Shown in pieces: positions 28,382 through 39,001 of a stretch of 64,000 bases of DNA. Under the pieces are notes generated by a model. That model was not told the origin of the DNA and ran no database searches. It saw only the letters and a list, made by a program, of their open reading frames with translations. The translations under genes were made by a program, and so were the position numbers. The first letter of the stretch is position 1; every line of letters begins with the position of its first letter. This DNA is from Synechococcus sp. KORDI-52 (GTDB taxonomy: Bacteria; Cyanobacteriota; Cyanobacteriia; PCC-6307; Cyanobiaceae), in the NCBI RefSeq assembly GCF_000737595.1, contig NZ_CP006271.1:868001-932000 (forward strand). The letters are read 5' to 3'.

Positions 28382-29500
28382 GTGCGTCATCCGCAGCGAC
28401 TCCTGCTCACTCTCGCCGCCTTGATCACGGTCAGTTCCTGCAAGGGTGAGGCCACGAAGCAGCCGCCGCCGCCGAAAGTGCAGGCTGTTTCCACCCAAAT
28501 GGCTGACTTCACCGAGGGTGTCGACACCGTCAGCACATTGGAAGCCAGCAACCTCGTCGAGCTCGCCGCCCAATCAGGAGGGCGGATTCTGGAGTTGAAG
28601 ATTCGTCAGGGCGATGAAGTTGAAGCCGGCCAGCTGCTGGTGGTTCTCGATCAGGAGCAGCAACGGGCACTGCTAGCGGAAGACAAAGCAAAGGCGGACA
28701 CCGCCAAGGTGAACTACGAGCGATATCAGTATCTCGCCCAAACCGGAGCGGCCTCTCAGAAGGAGCTGGATTTTTATCGGACGCAGTTCATTGCGGCCCA
28801 GGAGAAGGTGAAATCCACAGAAGCCACGTTGAGCTACAACAACTTGATCGCCCCTTCAGCGGGGATGGTGGCGGACGTCACCGTCAAGGTCGGTGATGTG
28901 ATTCAGCAGGGGCAGGTGTTCACCAGCCTGGTGCAGAACAACGAACTCGAAGCCCGTGTTGAGGTGCCCGCAGTGTTCTCCTCGCGTCTGTCCCTTGGAC
29001 AGCCCGTGCTGTTGAGTGCACCGGGCAGTTACGAGCTGATTGCCACTGGATCAGTGGGCTCGATTGATCCCAGGGTCAACAAGCAGACCCAGGGTTTGCT
29101 GGTGAAGGCTGTTTTCCCGAATGAGGATGGAAAACTGCGGGATGGTCAGCGCCTGCGCACGCGGGTTCAGATCAAGGCCCAGGAAGAATTGGCTGTTCCC
29201 TTTGCCGCCGTCACGCAGACCTCAGGCCAGAGCTTTGTCTTCCGCCTCGGCACCTTTGACGAGCTCAAGCAGAATCCCGGCAAGGCTGATGTTGAGAAGT
29301 TGGAGAAGGGCATCAAGGCAGGCAAGCTTCCTGCGGATGCCATGTTCGCCCTCCAAACTCCCGTCACGGTGGGGGAGCTGGAAAACCAGCTGTATCCGAT
29401 CACCAAAGGCTTGGAAGCCAATCAGATGGTGGTCACCACCAACTTGCTCAACCTGAAACACGGTATGCCGGTTCAGGTGCAGCCCGCCAAGGCGAACTGA
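28382..29500 (+). CDS. RND efflux periplasmic adaptor (membrane fusion protein)
   Basis: About 372 residues from GTG 28382. MRHPQRLLLTLAALITVSSC is a lipoprotein-type signal with its Cys near residue 20. Then come the lipoyl halves (LVELAAQSGGRILELKIRQG and NNLIAPSAGMVADVTVKVGD) flanking a coiled-coil hairpin, and the beta-barrel domain. It links an RND pump to an outer-membrane channel. The pump gene follows by 9 bases. A CATAAT at 28355-28360 may be the -10 box. No outer-membrane factor gene is nearby. Confidence 0.9.
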   Translation: MRHPQRLLLTLAALITVSSCKGEATKQPPPPKVQAVSTQMADFTEGVDTVSTLEASNLVELAAQSGGRILELKIRQGDEVEAGQLLVVLDQEQQRALLAEDKAKADTAKVNYERYQYLAQTGAASQKELDFYRTQFIAAQEKVKSTEATLSYNNLIAPSAGMVADVTVKVGDVIQQGQVFTSLVQNNELEARVEVPAVFSSRLSLGQPVLLSAPGSYELIATGSVGSIDPRVNKQTQGLLVKAVFPNEDGKLRDGQRLRTRVQIKAQEELAVPFAAVTQTSGQSFVFRLGTFDELKQNPGKADVEKLEKGIKAGKLPADAMFALQTPVTVGELENQLYPITKGLEANQMVVTTNLLNLKHGMPVQVQPAKAN

Positions 29501-29509
29501 GGTTGAACG

Positions 29510-32500
29510 ATGTCTGCTTCCAATAACTTCATTACCCGGCCGGTTCTCAGCACGGTCTGCAGCCTGTTGATCGTGATCGTCGGTTTGATCGCCATTCCGA
29601 TCCTGCCGATCGAAAACCTCCCGGATATTGCTCCCCCCACGGTGAAGGTTCAGGCCACCTACGTGGGCGCCGATGCCGTTGCCGTTGAGCAGGGCGTGAC
29701 CTCCGTGCTCGAGCAGCAGATCAACGGGGTGGAGAACATGGACTTCATCACGTCCAACAGCTCGTCTGATGGTGTGAGTTCGATTTCCGTGTCGTTCGAC
29801 AGTGGCACCGACGGCAACATCAACCAGGTGAACGTGCAGAACCGCGTTTCCTTGGCGGAGCCTCAGCTGCCCGAGGAGGTGCGCAAATCGGGTGTGACGG
29901 TGAACAAGGCCTCCAACTCGATCCTGCTCGTTTACAACTTCGTCAACGAAGACACCTCCAAAACCGAATATTCGGTGGAAACGATCAGTGGGTATCTCGA
30001 CAAGAACCTCACCGATAACGTCAAACGGGTGAAAGGTGTTGGCGACGTTACCTACTTCGGCAACAGGAAGATCGCCTTTCGGCTCTGGTTGGACCCGGAG
30101 AAACTCGCGGCCAATAACCTTTCGGCCACCGATGTCGTCAACAAGCTGCGCAGTCAGAACCGTCTTGTGGCTGCCGGCAAGATCGGCGGTGCCCCTGCAC
30201 CTGAGGGCCAGGAGTACACCTTCACTGTTCAGTTGCAGGGACGTCTGACCAGCACCCAGGAATTCGAGAACATCATTCTCAGAACCACCGGTGCCGGAGG
30301 CTTGGTTCGGTTCAAGGATGTAGGTCGAGTTGAGCTTGGCGGTGAGACCTATGGCATTGATGCCATGGATCTCAAGGGCACACCTTCGGTCGGCATCGCG
30401 ATCTACCAGCTCTCCGGAAGTAATGCCATTGAGGTCTCCAATGGCGTCAAGCAGGTGCTGAACGATTTCGAGCAAACCCTGCCGGTTGGCCTCGGGGTCC
30501 AGAAGATTTACGACACCACCGACTTCATCAACCAGTCGATCAAGGGTGTGACCAACTCCCTTCGGGACGCGGTAATCCTGGTGGTGCTGATCCTGTTCCT
30601 GTTCCTGCAGAACTGGAAAGCCACGTTGGTTCCTGCCATTGCGATTCCGGTGGCCTTGATCGGCACCTTTGCTCTGGTGCTGGCATTCGGCTTCTCGCTC
30701 AACCAGCTCACCCTCTTCGGCCTGGTTCTGGCCACCGGTTTGGTGGTTGATGACGCCATCACGGTGGTGGAAGACACCTCCGCCAAGAAGGCAGAAGGCA
30801 TGACCTCGGTGCAGGCCGCCATGGAAACCATGGATGAACTGTTCGGGGCTGTGATCGCCACCTCCCTGGTAAAGATGGCGGTGTTCCTTCCGGTGCTGTT
30901 TTTCCCGGGTGCCACCGGCACCATTTACAAGCAGTTCGCTGCCACGATCCTTTTCTCGATCGGCATCTCCACCTTCAACGCTCTGACCTTCTCGCCGATG
31001 CTGTCGGCTTTGTTGCTGTCCCGTGAGACCAAGGAGCTCAGCCGCAATCAGTACGCCACGGCCGGTGTGGTTCTTGGTTTCATTTACGGCTTGCTCAGTG
31101 CTGGCAATGGAGCCGCCGCAGCGCTGATCCCAACCGTGATTGGTGCGCTGATTGGCTTTATCGCCGGCAAGATCAGTGGTCTGCCCCTGCGTCTTCCCTT
31201 CACTGCTGGTGGTGCCGCGGTGGGTCTTATCACCACGGGGGTGATCTTCAGCAATCCGATTCCGGTGGTGTTGTTCACCGCCATTGGTGGCGGTGTTGGC
31301 TACTTCATTCCGGTGATCTTCACCAACTTCAATCGCCTTTATGGCGGTTTCGAGAAGCGCTACGCCACGATCCTCGATGGCGTTCTCAAGGCGCGCCCGA
31401 TCGTTATGGCAGCCCTGGCGGTCGGCATCCTGCTCACGGGATTCGCCTTCACCCGCATTCCTGGTGGGTTTGTGCCGATCGAAGACCAGGGCTATGCCAT
31501 CGGTTTTGTTCAGGCTCCTGAGGGTGTCTCCAACGAGAAAACCTTGGCGATCAACCGTCAGGTGGCGGAGGTGCTGCGCTCGGAGGAAGACATCGCATCA
31601 GCGGCCCTGTTCAGCGGCGCCAGCCTTGATGGCAACGCCCCCAACAAGGGTCTGTTCTTCATCGGCATGAACCACTGGGATGAGCGCCCCGGTAAGGACC
31701 ACACCGTGGGAGCGGTGGTGAAGCGTCTCAACGCGAAGTTGTACGGCGCGATTGATGGGGGTCGTGTGTTTGTTGTGGAGCCTCCGTCGATTCCCGGTTA
31801 TGGCACCGGTGGTGGATTTGAGTTCCAGCTGCTCGACCAGAGCAGCGGTGTGTATTCGTTGAATGAGTTTTTCGGATCTGCCCAGCAGATCATTCAGACG
31901 GCGAACACCGATCCCGTTCTCAATCAGGTTTACACGCTGTTTTCCCCCCAGGCTCCGCAATACAAGATTGATGTCGACAGGCAGCAGATGGCCTCGCTCG
32001 ATGTCGATTTCGGTTCAGCCATGTCTGCGTTCAGCGTCAACTTCGGTGGTGCCTACGTGAACGACACCTTCCAGGAGGGCAAGGTTCGCCGCGTCTACGT
32101 TCAGGCCGATGAGGTGAGCCGGGCCACTCCACAACGGCTGTCGGCCATCTACGTCGCCAATGCCAAGGGCGAGCAGATTCCCCTCTCTGAGTTCTTCACC
32201 GTGAAGCAGACGGTGGGCCCCAGCGTCATTCCCCACTTCAACCTCTACCGCTCGATCAAGATCGACGGAACTCCCAAGGAGGGCAACAGCTCCGGACAGG
32301 CAATCGGAGCGATGAAGCAGATTTTCAACGCTGGCAGTTACCAGGGTCTTGGTTTCGACTGGACCGGTATCTCCCGCGAGGAGGTGAAGGCCGGATCTCT
32401 GGCTGTTGTGATCTTTGCCCTGGGCATCCTTGCGGTGTTTCTGGTGCTTTCCGCCCAGTACGAGAGCTACACCGATCCGATCATCATTCTTCTGACGGTC

Positions 32501-32941
32501 CCGACGGCCTTGCTGGGAGCTCTGGTGTTCCTCGGCGGTGCCGGCCAGGTGCTCAACATCTACGCCCAGGTGGGCCTGGTGATGCTCATCGGTCTTGCGG
32601 GCGGCAACGCGATTCTGATTGTCGACCTGGCGAACCAGAAGATGGCAGAGGGTGAGTCGGCTTTAGAGGCCGCCAAGTTCTCAGCCAAGTCGCGACTGCG
32701 GCCCATCCTGATGACGGCGATTTCTTCCCTGACCGGTTTCCTTCCCTTGATGCTCGCCACCGGTGCCGGTGCGCAGAGCCAATCATCCCTGGGCTTGGTG
32801 GTGTTCGGTGGTCTGCTGGTGGCGACCTTCCTATCCACCCTGGTGGTGCCAGTGTTCTACGTGGTGATGAAGAGCCTGCTGGGAGAAGCCGACGCCAAAC
32901 CGCCTGAAGACGGCCCCACACCAACTCCTCAACCGAGCTGA
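29510..32941 (+). CDS. RND efflux pump, HAE1/AcrB family, with extra membrane insert
   Basis: A 1143-residue inner-membrane pump driven by the proton gradient. The AcrB-like N-terminus (FITRPVLSTVCSLLIVIVGL) and the TM4 Asp pair (ATGLVVDDAITVVED) are present, as are the two periplasmic porter regions. It is about 100 residues longer than AcrB. The excess lies between TM6 and TM7 (about residues 503-610), where four extra hydrophobic segments occur instead of one surface helix. Substrate unknown. Coupled to the adaptor upstream and a small membrane protein downstream. Confidence 0.93.
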   Translation: MSASNNFITRPVLSTVCSLLIVIVGLIAIPILPIENLPDIAPPTVKVQATYVGADAVAVEQGVTSVLEQQINGVENMDFITSNSSSDGVSSISVSFDSGTDGNINQVNVQNRVSLAEPQLPEEVRKSGVTVNKASNSILLVYNFVNEDTSKTEYSVETISGYLDKNLTDNVKRVKGVGDVTYFGNRKIAFRLWLDPEKLAANNLSATDVVNKLRSQNRLVAAGKIGGAPAPEGQEYTFTVQLQGRLTSTQEFENIILRTTGAGGLVRFKDVGRVELGGETYGIDAMDLKGTPSVGIAIYQLSGSNAIEVSNGVKQVLNDFEQTLPVGLGVQKIYDTTDFINQSIKGVTNSLRDAVILVVLILFLFLQNWKATLVPAIAIPVALIGTFALVLAFGFSLNQLTLFGLVLATGLVVDDAITVVEDTSAKKAEGMTSVQAAMETMDELFGAVIATSLVKMAVFLPVLFFPGATGTIYKQFAATILFSIGISTFNALTFSPMLSALLLSRETKELSRNQYATAGVVLGFIYGLLSAGNGAAAALIPTVIGALIGFIAGKISGLPLRLPFTAGGAAVGLITTGVIFSNPIPVVLFTAIGGGVGYFIPVIFTNFNRLYGGFEKRYATILDGVLKARPIVMAALAVGILLTGFAFTRIPGGFVPIEDQGYAIGFVQAPEGVSNEKTLAINRQVAEVLRSEEDIASAALFSGASLDGNAPNKGLFFIGMNHWDERPGKDHTVGAVVKRLNAKLYGAIDGGRVFVVEPPSIPGYGTGGGFEFQLLDQSSGVYSLNEFFGSAQQIIQTANTDPVLNQVYTLFSPQAPQYKIDVDRQQMASLDVDFGSAMSAFSVNFGGAYVNDTFQEGKVRRVYVQADEVSRATPQRLSAIYVANAKGEQIPLSEFFTVKQTVGPSVIPHFNLYRSIKIDGTPKEGNSSGQAIGAMKQIFNAGSYQGLGFDWTGISREEVKAGSLAVVIFALGILAVFLVLSAQYESYTDPIIILLTVPTALLGALVFLGGAGQVLNIYAQVGLVMLIGLAGGNAILIVDLANQKMAEGESALEAAKFSAKSRLRPILMTAISSLTGFLPLMLATGAGAQSQSSLGLVVFGGLLVATFLSTLVVPVFYVVMKSLLGEADAKPPEDGPTPTPQPS

Positions 32942-33234
32942 TGCCTGAGCAGAAACCCGAGGTGAATCAGCGCAAGCCCTTCAGTGGCATGCGCGTCTTG
33001 ATTGCTGTAGCCATCGGCGCCAGCTTCGGTCTTGCTGTGGCCTATTTCCTCAAGGTGCTCATCGACAACACCCCCGCCGAGATCGATCTGAGCCGGTTGC
33101 GTCTCTTCTACCTGATGGTGATCACTTCGGGAGGTCTCGGTGGATTTGCTTTGGAGACCATGCGTCAGCTGCAGGATGAGGCCACGGATCCTGCCTATCG
33201 CCACAACAACCCCCATCGTGGACGTCGTCGCTGA
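32941..33234 (+). CDS. Small two-helix membrane protein linked to the RND pump
   Basis: A 97-residue protein whose ATG shares one base with the pump's stop codon, so translation is coupled. Two hydrophobic segments (about 18-39 and 57-77) are separated by a charged loop; the C-terminus is basic (HNNPHRGRRR). Not recognised. Small partners such as AcrZ modify RND pumps in other bacteria, so an accessory subunit is a possible role, unproven. Confidence 0.75.
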   Translation: MPEQKPEVNQRKPFSGMRVLIAVAIGASFGLAVAYFLKVLIDNTPAEIDLSRLRLFYLMVITSGGLGGFALETMRQLQDEATDPAYRHNNPHRGRRR

Positions 33235-33256
33235 GGGTTAGCAACACAACAGCCAT

Positions 33257-33283
33257 CAAAAAAAGCCACCCCGAAGGGTGGCT
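33257..33283 (-). terminator. Terminator between the RND operon and pgm
   Basis: GCCACCC / GGGTGGC hairpin; on the minus strand it is followed by TTTTTTT, so it mainly ends pgm transcription. On the plus strand it has only a weak T run, so it may partly stop the RND operon. Confidence 0.85.
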
Positions 33284-33310
33284 TGCGCTTGTCAGGCGTG
33301 TTGCCCAGAT

Positions 33311-35431
<2,121 letters not shown>

Positions 35432-35448
35432 TCTCCTCTGTTTCTTCG

Positions 35449-35688
35449 ATGGACGTCACCCATCCCGGTTCCAAGCCCCTCGACGCTGATCAGAACATTC
35501 TTCTGGAGAGTTTCCGCAGGAAGGTGGATTCCCGGATTTCAAGTCATGGGCTCACCGCTGCTGATGTGCAGATGTTTGTCGATGAGATCAAGAGGCACCC
35601 TGATGTGAGCGTTTCGCTCCTGGATGCTGTTCGCGGGGAGGTCGCAACGCTGATGCAGGGCCAGCGCTTCAGCTTTGATTTTGATTGA
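35449..35688 (+). CDS. Hypothetical small soluble protein
   Basis: A 79-residue, mostly helical, charged protein without membrane segments: an N-terminal disordered stretch, then ESFRRKVDSRISSHGLTAAD and VQMFVDEIKRHPDVS. No family recognised. It follows the exported protein gene by 17 bases and is convergent with the next minus-strand gene. Confidence 0.6.
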   Translation: MDVTHPGSKPLDADQNILLESFRRKVDSRISSHGLTAADVQMFVDEIKRHPDVSVSLLDAVRGEVATLMQGQRFSFDFD

Positions 35689-35701
35689 GTTGCAAGCAGG
35701 C

Positions 35702-36085
35702 TCAGGCCTGCCGTGATTGGGTCTTCTCATTGGTCTTGACCGGTTTGGCGCAAACCCCTGGAATGCGTCGAGCTGTTTTGGTGATGGAGTCTTTGCGTCG
35801 GAAGTCGTTGTTGGTGGCCACCTCGGCTTCGCCCATCAAGGCCCACAACACGTCTTTGCAAAGCCCAGGCAGCCTTTGATGGTCCATCAGAGGATCGGCG
35901 AGCTCACGAACGCGCGCGCACGCTTCGCGTGTGTTGTCACGCGAGCAGGCATAGGCGGCTTGTTCGATGCTGCGCAACTGGTCCTTGCTTGGCCAGGGCA
36001 CGAAGGGCTCGGCGGCCATGGATGGAGTGGCCATGGCCAACACCAAACCGACGGGAATCAGACGAGGGCATTTCATGCTGACCAT
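35702..36085 (-). CDS. Exported small protein with four cysteines
   Basis: About 124-127 residues; start is either of two Met codons (36085 or 36076). A signal peptide (RLIPVGLVLAMATPSMAAEP) leads to a helical domain with cysteines in AYACSRDNTREACARV, GLCKDVL and GVCAKP, likely two disulphides. The QAAYACSRDNTREACARV pattern is one I associate with exported cyanobacterial unknowns. It lies 22 bases after the phospholipase-D-like gene and is probably last in its operon. Confidence 0.7.
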   Translation of the reverse strand: MVSMKCPRLIPVGLVLAMATPSMAAEPFVPWPSKDQLRSIEQAAYACSRDNTREACARVRELADPLMDHQRLPGLCKDVLWALMGEAEVATNNDFRRKDSITKTARRIPGVCAKPVKTNEKTQSRQA

Positions 36086-36107
36086 TGTCTCCCGTGTGAC
36101 CAGGATT

Positions 36108-37517
36108 TCAGCCCCTTGTCACCCCATCCCCGCATCGGATTTTTTGACGGTCGAGTTTGCGTTGGATGTGCGGTGTGATCCCCAGTTCAGCGGTGTCCCA
36201 GAGGCGATCCATTTCTCGGGTGAAGTGTTGGGCGAGTTGGGGTGAGTGGATCACCAGCAGGGTTTCGTCATTGATGTGAGCGGCAGAGGGCGACCAGTTG
36301 AAGGATCCCGTGATCACGGTTTTGTTGTCGATGACGGCGAACTTGTGATGCAGCTTGTCGCCGCGCGCGAGGCGGGGGGTGCCGATCGCATTCAGACCCT
36401 GCTCCAGGGGGTGATTGCCAGCTTCCACCTTGCAGGCGTGATCCGGCAGGGTGACCCCAAGTAGATCGAGCACTTCCGAGAAGGGGCGGCTCGCAAAGCC
36501 AGGATCCGCGACCAGCCGGATCGTTACCCCTTGCTCGATCTGTTCTCGCAGCACGTTCGTTAATTGCTGTGCGGAGAACACAAACAGGGCCAGATCAATG
36601 CGCTTCTTTGCTGTTTTCAGCTGCCTGGTCAACAGGTTGAGCCCGTGATTCCGATCTCTTTTGGGATGGGGGGAGAACAGCACCTCCACCGGGATGCCAC
36701 CGACCTGCAGCCTTCGCACGCCTCCGCCTGCCTTCTGCAGTCCGAAGCGACTGTCCTGCTTACCACCGGGGCCATCGCCCCACATCTGGGCGAATTCCTG
36801 CCGGAACAACGCAGCCAGCTCAGAGCTGTTGAGCCTCAGCAGATGGTTCACATTGCCGCGGCTGGAGGGTCGCCCCGCATCACCGTGCAGGCCGGAACTG
36901 GTGAGATTGGCGCTGCCTGTAATCACTGTTGTTTGGTCAATTACCAGAAACTTGTGGTGCATCAGGCCGCTGCCGCTGCTGCCGTCTTCGGTGTCATCCA
37001 ACAGTGGAATATGCGCGGCTCGCAGCAGCGCAACGGCATCACCGCGGAAGGCTTCCTCCGGACTCGTGCTGCCATCCCCATCGCTGTCGGCGAGGCGGTT
37101 CAGTTGATGCCAGCGCTGTCGGTCCCGCTCGTTCAACCCGCTGGGCCGTTGTTCGCTCCAGGCAGGGCTGTAGTTGTTTTCCAGCAGCACAGCAACGTGT
37201 ACGCCTCGTTGTTGTGCTGCGATCAGCGCTGCGGCAATCCTTGACAAGCTGAGCTCCTGCACAGCCACCAGCACCTCTTCATTGGCGGTGTTAATGGCTG
37301 TAATCAGCCACTGCTCCAGGTCATCGCCATTGCGCCAGGAGCCTGTAAGGGGTGAGCGGTATCTCGATGTGGCGTGGTGATTGAAGACCACGTCGATCTG
37401 GTCGGGCAATGCCAGGTCGGCAGGGCCATGGCCTACGACTGAGCCTGCTTGGCTGCAACCACCGCAAAGGAGGAGCGATGCGATCAAGCCCAGCCTGCTC
37501 TGCAGCATCCACACCAA
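36108..37517 (-). CDS. Phospholipase D-like protein with EF-hand loop
   Basis: A 469-residue exported protein: signal sequence ending LLLCGGCSQ, then two phospholipase-D (HKD) domains, H187xK189x4D194 and H390xK392x4D397, each followed by TVITGS(A/F)N. Such proteins are nucleases, phosphodiesterases or lipid enzymes. Between strand and HKD1 lies DSDGDGSTSPEE (residues 144-155), which fits a canonical EF-hand calcium loop. It sits in a minus-strand group with DUF4912 and small membrane genes. Confidence 0.85.
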   Translation of the reverse strand: MVWMLQSRLGLIASLLLCGGCSQAGSVVGHGPADLALPDQIDVVFNHHATSRYRSPLTGSWRNGDDLEQWLITAINTANEEVLVAVQELSLSRIAAALIAAQQRGVHVAVLLENNYSPAWSEQRPSGLNERDRQRWHQLNRLADSDGDGSTSPEEAFRGDAVALLRAAHIPLLDDTEDGSSGSGLMHHKFLVIDQTTVITGSANLTSSGLHGDAGRPSSRGNVNHLLRLNSSELAALFRQEFAQMWGDGPGGKQDSRFGLQKAGGGVRRLQVGGIPVEVLFSPHPKRDRNHGLNLLTRQLKTAKKRIDLALFVFSAQQLTNVLREQIEQGVTIRLVADPGFASRPFSEVLDLLGVTLPDHACKVEAGNHPLEQGLNAIGTPRLARGDKLHHKFAVIDNKTVITGSFNWSPSAAHINDETLLVIHSPQLAQHFTREMDRLWDTAELGITPHIQRKLDRQKIRCGDGVTRG

Positions 37518-37549
37518 GAACGTTGCCTTGATTCAGAGTTCCCCGGTTT

Positions 37550-37753
37550 TCAGTGGGGCATCTCCGATGTCTTCAGCATCGCCACAAACCAGAGTGCACT
37601 CAACACAAGGGCTACGCCGACACCGGCTCCAATGCCAACCCGTGCCATCACCAAAGGCACCACCAATGGAAACACCATCGCCCCCGCGAGGGGGGTGATG
37701 GCCACGAACCAGCGCAGAGAGGCTGGAGCTTTGGAATCAGTATTCAGAACCAC
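37550..37753 (-). CDS. 67-residue two-helix membrane protein
   Basis: Starts at GTG 37753, overlapping the DUF4912 stop by 10 bases. Two hydrophobic stretches cover most of it (about residues 16-37 and 40-58). Not recognised. The overlap upstream and 32-base gap to the phospholipase-D-like gene suggest one transcript. Confidence 0.65.
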   Translation of the reverse strand: MVLNTDSKAPASLRWFVAITPLAGAMVFPLVVPLVMARVGIGAGVGVALVLSALWFVAMLKTSEMPH

Positions 37754-38823
37754 TCGGCGCGGGCTTCGCTGGCGGGGTTGCTGTTGTCTTCGGGTGTTTC
37801 ACGCTTGAAGTTGAGCGTGATGTTGCGCTTCTGTTCTCCATCGGAAGCCGTGGCCTCGATGGCGTACATCTGCTCGCCATCGCGGAAGGGGACTTGAATC
37901 CGGAAGGTGCCGTCGGTGGAGAGAGGCACCTCCTCCCCGCCAATGGTGAGGCGAGCAGAGGGATCAGTGGCGCCATAGACGATCAGTTCGGCGTCAGCCA
38001 CAAGCCAGAAGGAGCGTTGGCGAGGTGCAACACCACCAAGTCCAGATTCGCTGCGTCCGCTGGCCCAGAGACCAACACCCGAATCATTCAAACCAATGCT
38101 TTCGCCCGACGTGTCGAATCCTTCCTGGAATTCTTCGGAGCCGACCCGGCGCCGGCGGAAGTGAACCGTGGCGCTTTGGTAGAGGCGTTCATGCAGGCCG
38201 CTGTTGCTGGATTCGATTGGTGCGACGGGAGCAGCTGCCGGTTCTGCTGGGGCGGTGTCGAGGCTGAAGGGCACGAACTGATCAAGAATCTGTTCGCTGG
38301 GGTGAAGTGCCGGCACGCGGGCCACCGAGGAGAAGGCCAGCGACATCCAGGTGGCGCCGATGCGATATCCCAGTTCGACCCGGTAATCCCGGTCACAGAG
38401 AGGTACTGGCAGGTACCACTCTGTGCTGTGGCTGTCGACGGGCACTTCCTGGAGGGTGTGCGGATGGGCATTGCCGTCCTGCATGCCCGTGACGTCTGCC
38501 AGGCGCAGGCAGAGACGGCTGGCACCTTCCTTTTGCGCCATGTTGCGATCGGCGTCCGAGATCTCCCAGAACACATAGGCCCATTGGGGATCACGAGGGA
38601 GGAACACAACGCGGGTTTCCGTTGTGTTCACCACAGGAGCGGTGAGCTCCTCCTTGATGGCTTTCAGGTCCCCACCCCGCTTCTGCTGGCGCTGGGCAAC
38701 CTCATCAACGAGGGTTTCCTTGCTCTTGCGGCTGTAAAGCGGCACGCCCAGGTCACTGGCGATCTGACGCAGTTGACGAAGGGTGAGACGTGCCAGTGAT
38801 GAAAGGGTTTGGGACACGTCCAA
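37744..38823 (-). CDS. DUF4912 domain protein with N-terminal Rho-N/SAP-like region
   Basis: A 359-residue protein. Residues 1-50 (LTLRQLRQIASDLGVPLYSR then KSKETLVDEVAQRQ) look like a Rho N-terminal/SAP-type helix bundle. The DUF4912 part follows with RDPQWAYVFWEISDADRN and a jelly-roll-like pattern of strands; the C-terminal part (LIVYGATDPSARLTIGGEEV) resembles an immunoglobulin-like repeat. The function of DUF4912 is unknown. It is the first gene of the group; its upstream region carries a GGATCA/TGATCC inverted repeat. Confidence 0.85.
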   Translation of the reverse strand: MDVSQTLSSLARLTLRQLRQIASDLGVPLYSRKSKETLVDEVAQRQQKRGGDLKAIKEELTAPVVNTTETRVVFLPRDPQWAYVFWEISDADRNMAQKEGASRLCLRLADVTGMQDGNAHPHTLQEVPVDSHSTEWYLPVPLCDRDYRVELGYRIGATWMSLAFSSVARVPALHPSEQILDQFVPFSLDTAPAEPAAAPVAPIESSNSGLHERLYQSATVHFRRRRVGSEEFQEGFDTSGESIGLNDSGVGLWASGRSESGLGGVAPRQRSFWLVADAELIVYGATDPSARLTIGGEEVPLSTDGTFRIQVPFRDGEQMYAIEATASDGEQKRNITLNFKRETPEDNSNPASEARAEWF

Positions 38824-38842
38824 TAACTCCAGGTTTCGTTTG

Positions 38843-38857
38843 GGATCATTGTGATCC
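38843..38857. promoter_or_regulatory. Inverted repeat upstream of the DUF4912 gene
   Basis: GGATCA-TTG-TGATCC lies 20 bases before the ATG. A perfect 6-3-6 palindrome at this distance could bind a repressor. It does not match the NtcA consensus. Confidence 0.25.
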
Positions 38858-38949
38858 GAAAAATTCCTTTTCGAAGCGTGAAGGGTCCAAGGGTCAGTGG
38901 ATGCTGACCGCTGTCTGCGACGCGATCCCGGGGATCACTGTCTCTCACA

Positions 38950-38982
38950 CAAAAAAAGCGGAGCCGAAGCTCCGCTTTTTGG
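38950..38982 (-). terminator. Terminator after cpcG
   Basis: AAGCGGAGC / GCTCCGCTT hairpin flanked by A7 and T5, so it works in both directions; here it ends cpcG on the minus strand, 19 bases past the stop. Confidence 0.9.
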
Positions 38983-39001
38983 AACATGGTTGGTGTCGGG
39001 A

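Noticed and set aside
29222-30475. A 417-codon minus-strand frame
   Set aside because: It runs antisense to the RND adaptor and pump, both clearly real.
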